Below are positions 11,696-22,499 of a stretch of 64,000 nt of DNA, piece after piece. Each line of letters starts with the position of its first letter. Position 1 is the first letter of the stretch. The stretch is from Pelobates cultripes (lineage: Eukaryota; Chordata; Amphibia; Anura; Pelobatidae). Below the pieces are notes generated by a model. That model saw nothing but the letters and a program-made list of their open reading frames with translations. It did not search any database and was not told the origin of the DNA. The stretch covers positions 316,457,928 through 316,521,927 of the forward strand of contig OW240916.1 in NCBI GenBank assembly GCA_933207985.1. Direction: 5' to 3'. A program made the translations under genes and the position numbers.

Positions 11696-12544
11696 CATGT
11701 TAATACATCTTTAACCCCTTAAGGACACATGACGGAAATATTCCGTCATGATTCCCTTTTATTCCAGAAGTTGTGTCATTAAGGGGTTAATACGCTCACG
11801 TTCTTCATTATAAAAGTAACCAGTAACTGAGACTGTGCGACTGCTGAGAATTGTGTCAGTCAATTCTTTCAACCCATCTTTATAGAGTGTGGCCTGTATG
11901 ACTATAAACAGTTATGGCTGGATTATGGCTGTCAGAGAATACTGGTAGTTGTAGGGCAGTGTAGTGAGAGGATTGGGTTATAAGCAGATGTATCGTATGA
12001 CCAGGAGAAACAGATAGCAAGGTTCTCTACATAGCGAATATAAAATATGTCCAACATAATGCGATAAGTAACAATGTATATATAAATATATATGTATGTA
12101 GACCACCCAGGTGCAGCAATAAATACACAATAAAGGTAATTACTTCCCTTATCTATCAGGCTGTAACAAGAGGATTCCTCAAACGTCCTCAAAATATGAA
12201 TAAAAATATAAGATACACCTAAGGAATAAAGGCAGAGAGAAAATTCATAGGGCAACACTATATAGTCAAAATGTGGCCCCTTTAAGTAAATATTGCACTC
12301 ACAAAAAATCAGAGTATTATGAGCCCATCAAGGTTTCTTTAAATGCTCAGCTACAGGTGTCCTCAATGTCCCAGGGTACACGTCAAAAGGAAAAAACTGG
12401 ACATAGTATAGTAATGTTGGAAATATAAACAAACACTTTAATTGAATGCACTTACAAAAAGTGAAAGGTAAAAATGCCCATCAGTTAGTCTCTGTGTCCC
12501 TCTGAATCAGCTGAATTGGAGACCAGAATAAGCAATGATATGCA

Positions 12545-12586
12545 GCTCTACGCGTTTCGTCTCTTGCTGGAGACTTCCTCAGGAGC
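12545..12586 (-). ncRNA. Hammerhead-ribozyme-like motif, left arm
   Basis: The minus strand reads GCTC-CTGAGGA-A-GTCTC, CAGCAA, GAGAC-GAAA-CGCG-TA-GAGC. Stem I GCTC/GAGC, stem II GTCTC/GAGAC and the CUGANGA and GAAA core blocks are all present. It carries one extra A before stem II and a UA cleavage triplet end, so activity is uncertain. Confidence 0.55.
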
Positions 12587-13548
12587 AATTAAAAATAAAA
12601 TGCAATAAAATACAATATAATACAATTGATAACAAAAATAAGGCATAACACAACATCAGAGTCCACAATTCCTTTTGTAGGTCTTCTTGTCGTTCCTTCT
12701 ACCAATCAGGGGCATTAGAATCACCTGTTCCCAGTCTTCTCATCTGTTCACTTCCAAATAAGGACTTCCGTTTTTCAGTGGAACGCATATGCGTTCCACC
12801 CGTCGGCAGTTCACGATGACGTCATCAGTTCGCACATGCGTTCCACTTCGCTCGAAAGGGAACCAAAAGAAACACAAAGATGAGGAGAACAGCGTCAAAC
12901 ATATCAAGCAGACTCTATGTTTACATAGGGTTACAAATATATCCTCAGTGTACACCCAAGATAAAAGAATCAGATATATACATTAGATACACATTTATAC
13001 AGACCCACAGAGGGAAAAAAAGGGGGTTAATGGAGTCACAAGCATATATTATCTAATAGATAAAGAAAAAAAGAAAAAAAATAAAGAAAAAAAAATTAAT
13101 TAAAAAAAAATAAAAAAAAATAAATAAAAATGTGTATCTAATGTATATATCTGATTCTTTTATCTTGGGTGTACACTGAGGATATATTTGTAACCCTATG
13201 TAAACATAGAGTCTGCTTGATATGTTTGACGCTGTTCTCCTCATCTTTGTGTTTCTTTTGGTTCCCTTTTGAGCGAAGTGGAACGCATGTGCGTTCCAGA
13301 CGCGAACTGATGACGTCATCGTGAACTGCCGACGGGTGGAACGCATATGCGTTCCACTGAAAAACGGAAGTCCTTATTTGGAAGTGAACAGATGAGAAGA
13401 CTGGGAACAGGTGATTCTAATGCCCCTGATTGGTAGAACGAACGACAAGAAGACCTACAAAAGGAATTGTGGACTCTGATGTTGTGTTATGCCTTATTTT
13501 TGTTATCAATTGTATTATATTGTATTTTATTGCATTTTATTTTTAATT

Positions 13549-13590
13549 GCTCCTGAGGAAGTCTCCAGCAAGAGACGAAACGCGTAGAGC
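13549..13590 (+). ncRNA. Hammerhead-ribozyme-like motif, right arm
   Basis: Mirror copy of the left-arm motif: CTGAGGA at 13553-13559, extra A at 13560, stem II 13561-13565 with 13572-13576, GAAA 13577-13580, CGCG 13581-13584, stem I GCTC 13549-13552 with GAGC 13587-13590. The predicted cleavage is after A13586. Confidence 0.55.
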
Positions 13591-13953
13591 TGCATATCAT
13601 TGCTTATTCTGGTCTCCCATTCAGCTGATTCAGAGGGACACAGAGACTAACTGATGGGCATTTTTATCTTTCACTTTTTGTAAGTGCATTCAATTAAAGT
13701 GTTTGTTTATATTTCCAACATTACTATACTATGTCCAGTTTTTTCCTTTTGACGTGTACCCTGGGACATTGAGGACACCTGTAGCTGAGCATTTAAAGAA
13801 ACCTTGATGGGCTCATAATACTCTGATTTTTTGTGAGTGCAATATTTACTTAAAGGGGCCACATTTTGACTATATAGTGTTGCCCTATGAATTTTCTCTC
13901 TGCCTTTATTCCTTAGGTGTATCTTATATTTTTATTCATAATGCGATAAGTAA

Positions 13954-14624
13954 AATGAATAAAATAATATATCTGACATCAGATGAGGTATTTTACAGCT
14001 TTTGGTTAAAACTCTCTACGTAACCCTTTAATGTACCGCCAACTTTATATTTCACTGTAAGCTAACAAGATTATTTTGGTTGTCAATTCGGTACGTTAAC
14101 CTCAAATGGTTTTTATCAATGGAACAAATGTGTCTGATATGTAAAAATTAGCCAATGCCCAGATGTTATAACTAGGCAGTGCCCATTCCAACCTTGGCAT
14201 ATATTTATTGCAATCGGAGGGGGTGGTTAATTTCTGTAAATGCTGAATATTTGCCTAAACCGGCAACTTAAGAAAACACAAAGTTCATGCTTTAAATATG
14301 AAAACAAAATATTGAATCAAGCATTACCAGTTTGGTAGAGGTATTTGTACAGTTGTTAGCTCTGTTTGTGCACCATCCCCACACCTCACCCGATGTGTTA
14401 ACCTTGTGATATTCTTCTGGAGTAACAGGCATGTCATGTTCGATTAATAGGGATTTTCATTACTAAAAAAACTGTGTTCACTTTGCTGATTAATACTTGT
14501 GGTAAAATGTAAAAAGTATATAAAAGGAAAATATAACCACTCTCCTGCAATGTTTTAATCTGCAAAGTGCAATCTTTTTAACAAGTCTTTAAGAAGCCAT
14601 GAATTTTAGATACTGTATCCAGGG
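13954..14624. other. AT-rich intergenic DNA
   Basis: No gene, RNA or bounded repeat recognised. Confidence 0.45.
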
Positions 14625-15113
14625 ACCGATATACCTGTCCAGTATGTGTTGGGAGCTTGGGAACCGATATACCTGTCCAGTATGTGTCGGGAACTTGGGC
14701 ACCGATATACCTGCCCAGTATGTGTCAGGAGCTTGGGAACCGATATACCTGTCCAGTATGTGTCAGGAGCTTCAGCACCGATATACCTGCCCAGTATGTG
14801 TCAGGAGCTTGGTAACCGATATACCTGTCCAGTATGTGTCAGGAGCTTCGGCACCGATATACCTGTCCAGTATGTGTTGGGAGCTTGGGAACCGATATAC
14901 CTGTCCAGTATGTGTCGGGAACTTGGGCACCGATATACCTGCCCAGTATGTGTCAGGAGCTTGGTAACCGATATACCTGTCCAGTATGTGTCAGGAGCTT
15001 CGGCACCGATATACCTGTCCAGTATGTGTCGGGAGCTTGGGAACTGATATACCTGCCCAGTATGTGTCGGGAGCTTGGGAACCGATATACCTGTCCAGTA
15101 TGTGTCGGTAGCG
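14625..15113. repeat. 38-bp minisatellite, about 13 copies
   Basis: The unit resembles ACCGATATACCTGTCCAGTA followed by TGTGTCGGGAGCTTGGGA. ACCGAT starts at 14625 and 14663, giving a period of 38. Because 38 is not a multiple of 3 and the unit lacks stops, all three plus frames stay open and give similar YTCPVC-containing peptides. These are repeat artefacts. Confidence 0.97.
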
Positions 15114-15548
15114 TGATTGAGCCCACAAAGTATAGATCAAATCCAAAACAAAGGGGAGACATTAAGAGGGTGTATTAATGATATTTAGCATAGTCATTCT
15201 CAAGACACAGGACTTCTAAACAAGAGAATGACAAGCCAAGCCAAAGGCTACCAGAGGACAGGATACACGAGACCCAAAAATGCAGGTCAAAATCAAAATA
15301 ACAAATGTGGCTGAAGGAGGCAAGGATAGCCAAAGAGGAATGTTTTTTTTTTTTTAATAATTATTTTAAAAAAGTGAACTTTTGTCATTTTTTTTCTCAA
15401 GTGCAATTTTTTAAATATAAGTTCTAGATCTGTTTCATGTTTTCTGTTATACAACACCATTGGGTACATGAGAGGTGTACACGTGACTTCATTTGATTAT
15501 TTAGTAAAATAGTTGTACAGGAATTCTGTATATCAGGCTTTGATATGC
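15114..15548. other. Intergenic repeat-like DNA, unnamed
   Basis: Phrases such as GACAAGCCAAGCCAAAGG (15231) resemble the interspersed repeat at 46380-46870. A poly-T run is at 15343. No gene is seen. Confidence 0.4.
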
Positions 15549-15962
15549 TTAAAGGACCATTATAGTGCCAGGAAAACACTTGTTTTCCTGGCACTATAGT
15601 GCCCTGAGGGTGCCCCCACACTCAGGGACCCCCTCCCGCCAGGCTCTAGGGGGTGGAAGGGGTTAAACTTACCTCTTTCTCCAGCGCCGGGCGGGGAGCT
15701 CTCCTCCTTCTCTCCTCCTCCTCTTCAGCTGAATGCGCGGCAGGAGCCTATGGACGCTGGTGTCTTCTCACTGTGAAAATCACAGTGAGAAGCGCGGAAG
15801 CCCTCTAGCGGCTGTCAATGAGACAGCCACTAGAGGCTGGATTAACCCTAATATAAACGAAACTGCTATGCTTATAGAAAAAAGGGTTAAACCTAGCTGG
15901 ACCAAGCACCCAGACCACCTCATTAAGCTGAAGTGGTCTGGGTGCCTAGAGTGGTCCTTTAA
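15549..15962. mobile_element. T2/Kolobok-like MITE
   Basis: Starts TTAAAGGACCATTATAGTGC and ends GAGTGGTCCTTTAA with TTAA at both edges. The inner palindrome CACTTGTTTTCCTGGCACTA and the pair CACCCAGACCACCTCATTAA / AAGTGGTCTGGGTGCC are shared with the copy at 43008. Confidence 0.85.
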
Positions 15963-18131
15963 CTTTGATTGAGGACATGCTGTCTGTTTTAGATTAATTT
16001 TCCTACTGAAAATAATGCATTTTTGAACAGTTATGTGGGTTACCCCTATGGTGTACACAGCCTCACGGACATGTTGTCTATTTATTGTCAAAACTAAGCA
16101 GCAAGCATCAAAGTAATAAACAAGATAATAAAAGCCATTCTGATCATAATCTCTCGATTTAATGGTAATTTGGGTGGTCACCAAGCTTGGCCCTACCAAT
16201 TAACCTTCATTTTGCACATTGTGTATTGGATTACATACAGTTTAACAATTTCTACAATAGTTTAATGTGATTTGGGGTAACAGTTAAGAGCCCTTCATTA
16301 CAATGAGCAATGAGAATCGTAACAGAAAAAAACTATTATTACCATAATTTTCTTTTCATGGTTAATATCCAAGCTTCAAGTAACGTGGGAAGAAACCAGA
16401 AAGGAAGAATCACCTACCTGGAGATATCACAAAACACAGACAGAAAAATAAAATGTTTGTAAAGTAGCTACAAGCACCATAACTGAAGTTAGGGTATTTT
16501 TCCAAGGTGAAAAATGTCAAAGATCAGACTTCTGGTGTGGAAGTAACAATACAAAGTGCCCACCAACCAGACACAGTATCTTTATTATACCCAGAAAGGG
16601 ATGATGATCTGTCCGATACTGGATACTATTACCAAGGTAAAATTACCATCTTGGATATCAAACACTGCATCAGAGAAAAAAAAGAATCTGCAATAGGAAA
16701 CTGTCTGTAATTTCTGGAAACGTCCAAACTGGTGCAGTGACATCTCCAGAACTTACGAGGCTATTGAAGAAAGCACACAATGTATGTGCTAGGATAGGTT
16801 ACCTGGCAAGATTTCCTTGCCCACTTTCCAGGGAAGAGATTTGTTGCAGAGGGTGGATCTACCCTAAAGATGTTGGCCAGGTTGACTGACAATCCCCAAG
16901 ATGACCATGCAAGCAGCACTGTGCTGGTGCCCAGTCCATTTTGAAATCTGTTGGTTGTTTTAACATGTGGGCCAGGTCTCCAGGACCTATATTTGTTGGG
17001 ACAGTACCCCAAAATTTGGGACTTTCCTGGAAATATAGGGACTGTTGTCCATGTCATCTATGGTAGGACACAAATTGGAATCCAGCATTACAAGTAGAAT
17101 AAAACTCATTAAACCAGGAAACCATACGGGGAACCCAGTTGAGATAACATTTAGGCATAAAATGGTCTTGTTGAACCATGAGCGGTTTAATGCGATACCA
17201 AGTTCATTAATTGTTACCTTTTACACGACCAGATCCTGTCAAACAGAGAGAACAGATATTATCATTAATTCCTTTGATTTAAATGATCTGTCCCACAATT
17301 TACATGTACAGGGGAAAACAACCTCTGATTATGGAATGAATCACTTGATATCTCCACGATCACTTCAATATATATGAATGTGCTGCAGTGATATAATCTT
17401 GCAAATAAGGATATGGTGAGCAAGTGGATTAGAGAGACATTCTGACAAATAGTAAGACTGTAGGCTTCGGTATTAATGCTTAAGGTGTAATGGTGGTAAC
17501 TAACCGCTGGGAATAAGATGAGGCAACCAATATTGACATGTAGAGAGGAACATGTTACCTCGGCAGAATAAAACACAAGTCACACCTCAAATATAAAGCA
17601 TCTACTGTAACAGTATAGAGGTGTATAGATAAAACAGGCTGACAATCTCAGGATTCTAGTCCTCAGCCATAGTGAGCCTGGGGAACCAATGAAATGGCTG
17701 CAGTGTGAACCATTAAAGTGTCATACACCGCCAGAAATCAAGGGACAGAGCGGACAGGCGCCACAACTTTGGGGTTAAACTGTTTGTAAACTCTTTAACC
17801 CCTTATGGTAACACGCCACCCAGGATCTCCTGGCACCATAAAGACTTAATTGATAAGAAGTTGTTATGGTGCCCGGAATGTTTATTTACACTAGACAGAT
17901 GCTGTGATACCGCCCCAGAGGGGTTTGTCAAATAGTTTAATGTAAAAACACAGTGCATATAGGTACCTCCATGTAAGGGTTAATATATACCTTCAGCGTA
18001 TTCTCACTCCTGTAGGATCATACCTTCTAGACTGAACTCCTGGAAGTAGTGCAAGTTAAGATTAAATTAGATTCCCATAAACCGCAAAAGTCAATTTGTA
18101 CTGCTGGGAAAACTGAAATAAACCTTAACCC
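15963..18131. other. Intergenic DNA with faint repeat remnants
   Basis: At 16980-17050 a stretch with TGTTGGGACAGTACCCCAAA resembles a dispersed repeat also glimpsed near 45085. Small frames have no domains. No gene recognised. Confidence 0.4.
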
Positions 18132-18445
18132 TTAATGGAACACTGAGAACACCATAATCACATCAATAGATTTAAGTAGTTATAGTGCCTGGAGCCTGTT
18201 GGAGCTGGGTCCCGCGTCACTCCTAGACGGTTTAGTCACTGGAAGAGATGCTCAGTCACCAAAACCATAATCCTTGACATATATTTAATTGGCGTCCAGG
18301 CTTCATATGGCCAGGAACCAAGTGCCTCTATTAAACGGTGAGTAAACTAATTAGCAATGATGCTGGACTCCGCACCCATGGACTCTAGGTACAATAAGCA
18401 CTCCAATAATTTGTAGTGGTTATGATGCCTACAGTATTCCTTTAA
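18132..18445. mobile_element. T2-like MITE
   Basis: TTAATGGAACACTGAGAACA at the left and GCCTACAGTATTCCTTTAA at the right form imperfect inverted termini with TTAA at both edges. Confidence 0.65.
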
Positions 18446-18489
18446 ATTACTATTATTCTAGTAGTAATCCATTCTACAACCATAAAAAC

Positions 18490-18924
18490 AAAATTAAATT
18501 TCCCTCCTGCCTCCACCCCTCCCCCCACTCAGCCCGGGTGAATAAAGGGTATAAAATCCTTTATTTACTTACCTGGATCCCAGGGCCGATGTCTCTCGGT
18601 GCTGGGTCCTGACCCCGCCCCCTCTGACTGCCCATAATGAGTGGGCGCTAATGCGCATGCGGGGTAAATGCTGCACGCACATAAGTCCTCAGAGCATGAA
18701 GACGTCCAGCATCAGATACTGGACCAAAGGTCCGTTTCGATACAGGAAGCCCTCTAGTGGCTGTCTGTTAGACAACCACTGGGGGCAGACTTAGAGCTGC
18801 AATGTAAACACTGCAATTTCTTTGGAACAATGTTTTACATTGCAGCACTAAGTGCAAAAGGGACACTGCACCCAGACCACCTCAATGAGCTGAAGTGGTC
18901 TGGGTGCCTATAGTGTCCCTTTAA
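18490..18924. mobile_element. T2-like MITE, left end unclear
   Basis: The right terminus GCCTATAGTGTCCCTTTAA is intact and preceded by the family hairpin CACCCAGACCACCTCAATGA / GAAGTGGTCTGGGTGCC. The left terminus was not found, so the start is approximate. Confidence 0.65.
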
Positions 18925-19608
18925 TCTTTACGAGTTTGACTCCCGCCTCAAACAAATGATCCCTAATGATTTAAAGACATGATGTCACCGAGACTGACTT
19001 ATATCATCATCAGGCAGAGTAAACGCAGTGTAAACCTGCCCAAAACAAATCAAAACAACTGCTAAATCTATTGTGTGGTTTATTACCCAATATTTGGCAA
19101 AACACAAATAGCAACATGTGTTACTGAGAAGTCAAATAACAGAATGGCTACTTACCTGCTCAGTCACCGCTTATTTCTATTTAAACTAGTTTGGAGCATT
19201 CAGAAACACAGTATGTATAACTTGATCATAGATCATTCAGCACAGGAGTCCCAAAACACGACAAACGTCTGGTGGCTGATACAATCACAGTAAACAGATA
19301 CCTTGTAACCTGCAGGAGTGAGTGACAAGTGCTGATAGAAGTAGGAATTTAAAGGTGTCTTGTTTCATTGCTCTGTAATATACAGACATCACAGTGCAGG
19401 AAACATGGAACTCTCCGAGAGGGAAAGTGCGGCCTAACTCGTGGGCTAGCAAGCACGAAATATACGAATAGGGAAATATTAGCCATAAGGAAGACCTCCT
19501 TGCTAGCAGATCCTGGTCTTTAAAGAGATTCCAAGAACCAATACAATTGTAATGCATTTGGTTTTATCCTTAATTAATATGCTGCATAATTTGCATGTTG
19601 ACATTTTT
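18925..19608. other. Intergenic DNA, nothing recognised
   Basis: No exon, RNA or bounded repeat is visible. Confidence 0.4.
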
Positions 19609-20033
19609 ATGGTTGTGTGTGTATGTCAGTATGTATATATGTCTTTGTGTGTATGTATGTCAGTATGCATGTATGTGTGTGTGTGTATGTCAGTATGTCT
19701 TTATGTATGTGTGTATGTGTCTATCTGTATGTGTGTGTATGTCAGTATGTATATATGTCTCTGTGTGTGTGTGTGTATGTCACTATGTATGTGTGTATGT
19801 ATGTATTTATATATCAGTATGTATGTCAGTATGTCAGTATGTATCTGTGTATGTATATATCTATCTGTGTGTGTGTGTATGTCTGTATGTATGTATATCA
19901 GTATGTATGTCAGTATCTGTGTGTGTGTGTATCTGTATCTGTGTATGTGTCTATATGTGTGTATGTCTGTTTCAGTATTTGTTTCTGTTAGTATGTGTGT
20001 GTGTGTCTGTGTCCTTTTGTGTCTGTGTATTCC
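19609..20033. repeat. TG/TATG-rich microsatellite
   Basis: About 425 bp of GTGTGTATGTCAGTATGTAT-type sequence. The long cysteine/valine/tyrosine open frames here arise only from base composition. Confidence 0.97.
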
Positions 20034-20245
20034 TGTGGGCGGGATTGGGAGGCGGGCACCCGGGGGCCCAGACCTTGAGCTGTGTTAGGGGCCCCACAAT
20101 TTCTGATGGTGGCCCTGGTTGTTTGCAACTAAAAAAACTTCTGCACCATAAACTACAAACTACAAATTTCCTAGCCACGCTCCCTCACTCCAGAAAAACG
20201 CTTCCTTAGCCCAAAATTGATCAAATGGAATTGGTGCCCAGACGG

Positions 20246-20315
20246 TCCCTTTAAATGTTAGCTGTCTCTGTTAGACGGTCCCTTTAAATGTTAGCTGTCT
20301 GTGTTATATTCTCCG
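20246..20315. repeat. Direct duplication of about 35 bp containing a MITE end
   Basis: GACGGTCCCTTTAAATGTTA followed by GCTGTCT is present twice in tandem. GGTCCCTTTAA is a T2-type terminus. Confidence 0.7.
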
Positions 20316-21224
20316 CTAACCCCATACTAGAATATATTCCCAGTTACTTTCGGCAGAGTTAAGTAACACTATCAAATTGAAGCAAATACTATGTTTATTC
20401 AAATGATATGTAAATCAGAATACTTAAAAGGGACAATCTAAACACCATAACCACTATATTAAATTAAGTGAATTAATATTTTGAGTTGGGGGGGAGGGGG
20501 GGCAGAACAGGATATTGCTGCTACATAATAAGGGTTTAATATTGTATTTTGGAAGTGACCGGCACACAAATAATCAGAAACACAGCCCAAGACATAGGTC
20601 CTCCTACACATTCCAGTTTTTTTACTTGGCTGAGATTCTACAAATTATCTCGAAAATCAAGCTTTTTATCAGATTTTTTCTTTTTAAGTTGATAAAGTGC
20701 ACCTTTTCTTTCCCTTATTAACTTAATTGCAAAATCCTGTTACTGGTGTTTGACACGCATATCCTCATATCTGTTCAATTCATTCCCACTAAACTGCTCC
20801 CAGCACTCACAGCCGGTCAATGCCAGCTTGGATGAAATTGACATTGATAATGCAGAAGTGCTAATCCTTCATTATCAATGCACCTGAGATGGGGTGGTCC
20901 CTGCAAAGCAGTGTATTAAACCATTCCTAATTAATTTGATATATACCTGGGAGAAATTGCAGGAGGAGTCCACCCTAAACACTAGGGGGAGCTGTAGAGA
21001 TTAGGTTGTTTAGAGTATATATACTGTGGATATTCACTTTAGTTTTATCCCTATTATAATCCTTATAATACTACACTAAAAAAGAAATGCCTAACAAATT
21101 AAAAGCTACACAATCAATGCATTAATTATTGTTCAATTAGCTTGCTTCTAGAATTGCCCTGAAAATGTATATTAATCATTTAGTGGTATGAGGATTATTC
21201 TAAGACAGTTTTTATATATTAGAC
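20316..21224. other. AT-rich intergenic DNA
   Basis: A T2-like left end, AAAAGGGACAATCTAAACAC, is near 20427, but no matching right end could be placed. A poly-G stretch is at 20487. No gene. Confidence 0.4.
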
Positions 21225-21373
21225 CAGGGATGCCCAAAGGTAGATCCCTAGATGTTTGAAAAACTACAGCCTCCTCGATGCACTGTCATTCTAAAGGCAT
21301 TTTGAAGTCATGCAAAGCATCACGGGAGTTGTAGTTTTAGAACATCTGGGGATCTACCTTTTGGGCACCCCTT
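21225..21373. mobile_element. hAT-like palindromic MITE with 8-bp target duplication
   Basis: The left end CAGGGATGCCCAAAGGTAGA pairs with the right end TCTACCTTTTGGGCACCCC. The flanks carry TATTAGAC at both 21217-21224 and 21374-21381. An 8-bp duplication is typical of hAT transposition. Inside, GTTGTAGTTTTAGAACATC mirrors GTTTGAAAAACTACAGCC. A related fragment is at 37975-38040. Confidence 0.85.
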
Positions 21374-21782
21374 TATTAGACAATGCCTCTTTCTTAAATG
21401 AATAAAGTTTAACATAAGCCAATAAGAAAGCTAGCCATTACAAATTGCACAGTATGCATGGAAAGTAAATACGTAGAATCTAATCTTAAAGTTTTTACTG
21501 CTGTGCCGTACACCTTATATAAAGTCTGGCGAAGAAATATTTGTGCAACATCTGAGGATATGCTTCCTGGTCAGCCCTGCCTCATATAGAACATCCCTCT
21601 TGAACTGAAAAGGTTAAATTAAGTTTGACTCTGTACTAACATAGCCAGGAGGGGTATGAGTCACTAGAGACTGAGCCCTCGGGGATAGCTATCTGAAGCA
21701 GGTGTAGCTATGTACCTTCATCTCAATAGCACTGGTCAGGGAGGAGAGACCTGATTTTCAACCCAGCCCTTGTCTGTGACTA

Positions 21783-22086
21783 AATATGTACGGAGTGTCA
21801 GCGAGAGATCAACACATTACACAGAGCAGAGAAGAGAGAAAGCGGCAGAAAAGCATAAAACCAACTGAGTGAAAATTGATTAAAAGAACCATGAAAGGAA
21901 TACTTAAAGTGAAGAGCATGGTCCGTGAAAAGGTGACAATGGCCCCAGGTTGGGACAGTGAAGACGAGGAAGATGGGTCCCCGGGAAACCGAGCACAAAA
22001 AATGTTAAGTACTGTGACAGGGATGGTCCAGACCGCGCGCAACCGGCATGGGCCCGACAAGAACGCGGACGTCAGCCATGAAACAT
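21783..22086 (+). CDS. ANKDD1B: Candidate first exon of ANKDD1B (start codon 21891)
   Basis: From ATG 21891, in the context AAAAGAACCATGA, a 65-codon frame runs to a strong donor ACAT|GTAAGT at 22086. It begins MKGILKVKSMVREK and contains an acidic run DSEDEED at residues 22-28, a lysine/arginine-rich middle, and ends NADVSHET. It leaves one base, which completes TTG with the exon at 29854 and gives SHET-LLQKEMEFHVAAKKND. From memory, ANKDD1A has a similar ET..LL..E..LH.AA passage just before its first ankyrin repeat, which favours this join over a 7.8-kb intron. Upstream, 21783-21890 is purine-rich and 5'-UTR-like. It could instead be the first exon of another gene. Confidence 0.5.
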
Positions 22087-22442
22087 GTAAGTGTGCCGGA
22101 TACCATGTGTTTAGGGACACACGCATGATACTGACAATGGGGAGGATACTTTTGGAAGTGCCTCAAAGTTCTAAAAGTTCAACAATCACCATGGTAACAG
22201 AGGAAATCAACAGAAACATTTCACTAGACGTGTGCACAAATTCTACTCAGCTGGTACGAACAAATCAAATGCCTTTTAATCTACACCTGAACGAATAGGG
22301 ATATATTGAATAAGACTCCACAGCTAAATCCAACAGATCCAGGATCATGTTTAATATGTTCGTATTAGCTGAAAATAATTTGTGCACAAGTGTAATGTCC
22401 ACTGGTGGCTAACTGACACAGTAAGCATAGTATCATGTATAT

Positions 22443-22445
<3 letters not shown>

Positions 22446-22498
<53 letters not shown>
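22446..22498. repeat. (CA)n microsatellite
   Basis: About 26 uninterrupted CA dinucleotides. Confidence 0.98.

Positions 22499-22499
<1 letters not shown>

Larger units (their letters stand above)
12072..13936. mobile_element. Penelope-like palindromic insertion with flanking target-site duplication
   Basis: Two arms, 12195-12998 and 13126-13940, are near-identical inverted copies of about 800 bp around an A-rich loop of about 130 bp. Differences are few (for example an extra GTTCCAGAC in the right arm near 13295). The same 17 bases, CATAATGCGATAAGTAA, flank the insertion at 12055-12071 and 13937-13953, so the palindrome probably entered as one unit. Each arm carries a hammerhead-like motif. 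Inverted pseudo-LTR pairs and hammerhead motifs are known for Penelope-like elements; assignment to that class is inference, because no reverse transcriptase is present. The mirrored open frames in both arms are shadows. Confidence 0.75.

Noticed and set aside
14599..15178. Long open frames coding repeated YTCPVC peptides resembling zinc-finger repeats
   Set aside because: The 38-bp minisatellite lacks stops in all three plus frames, so the same peptide appears in each frame. No splice or start context supports a gene.
19552..20209. Three overlapping cysteine-rich open frames up to 204 codons
   Set aside because: Pure TG/TATG microsatellite; composition artefact.
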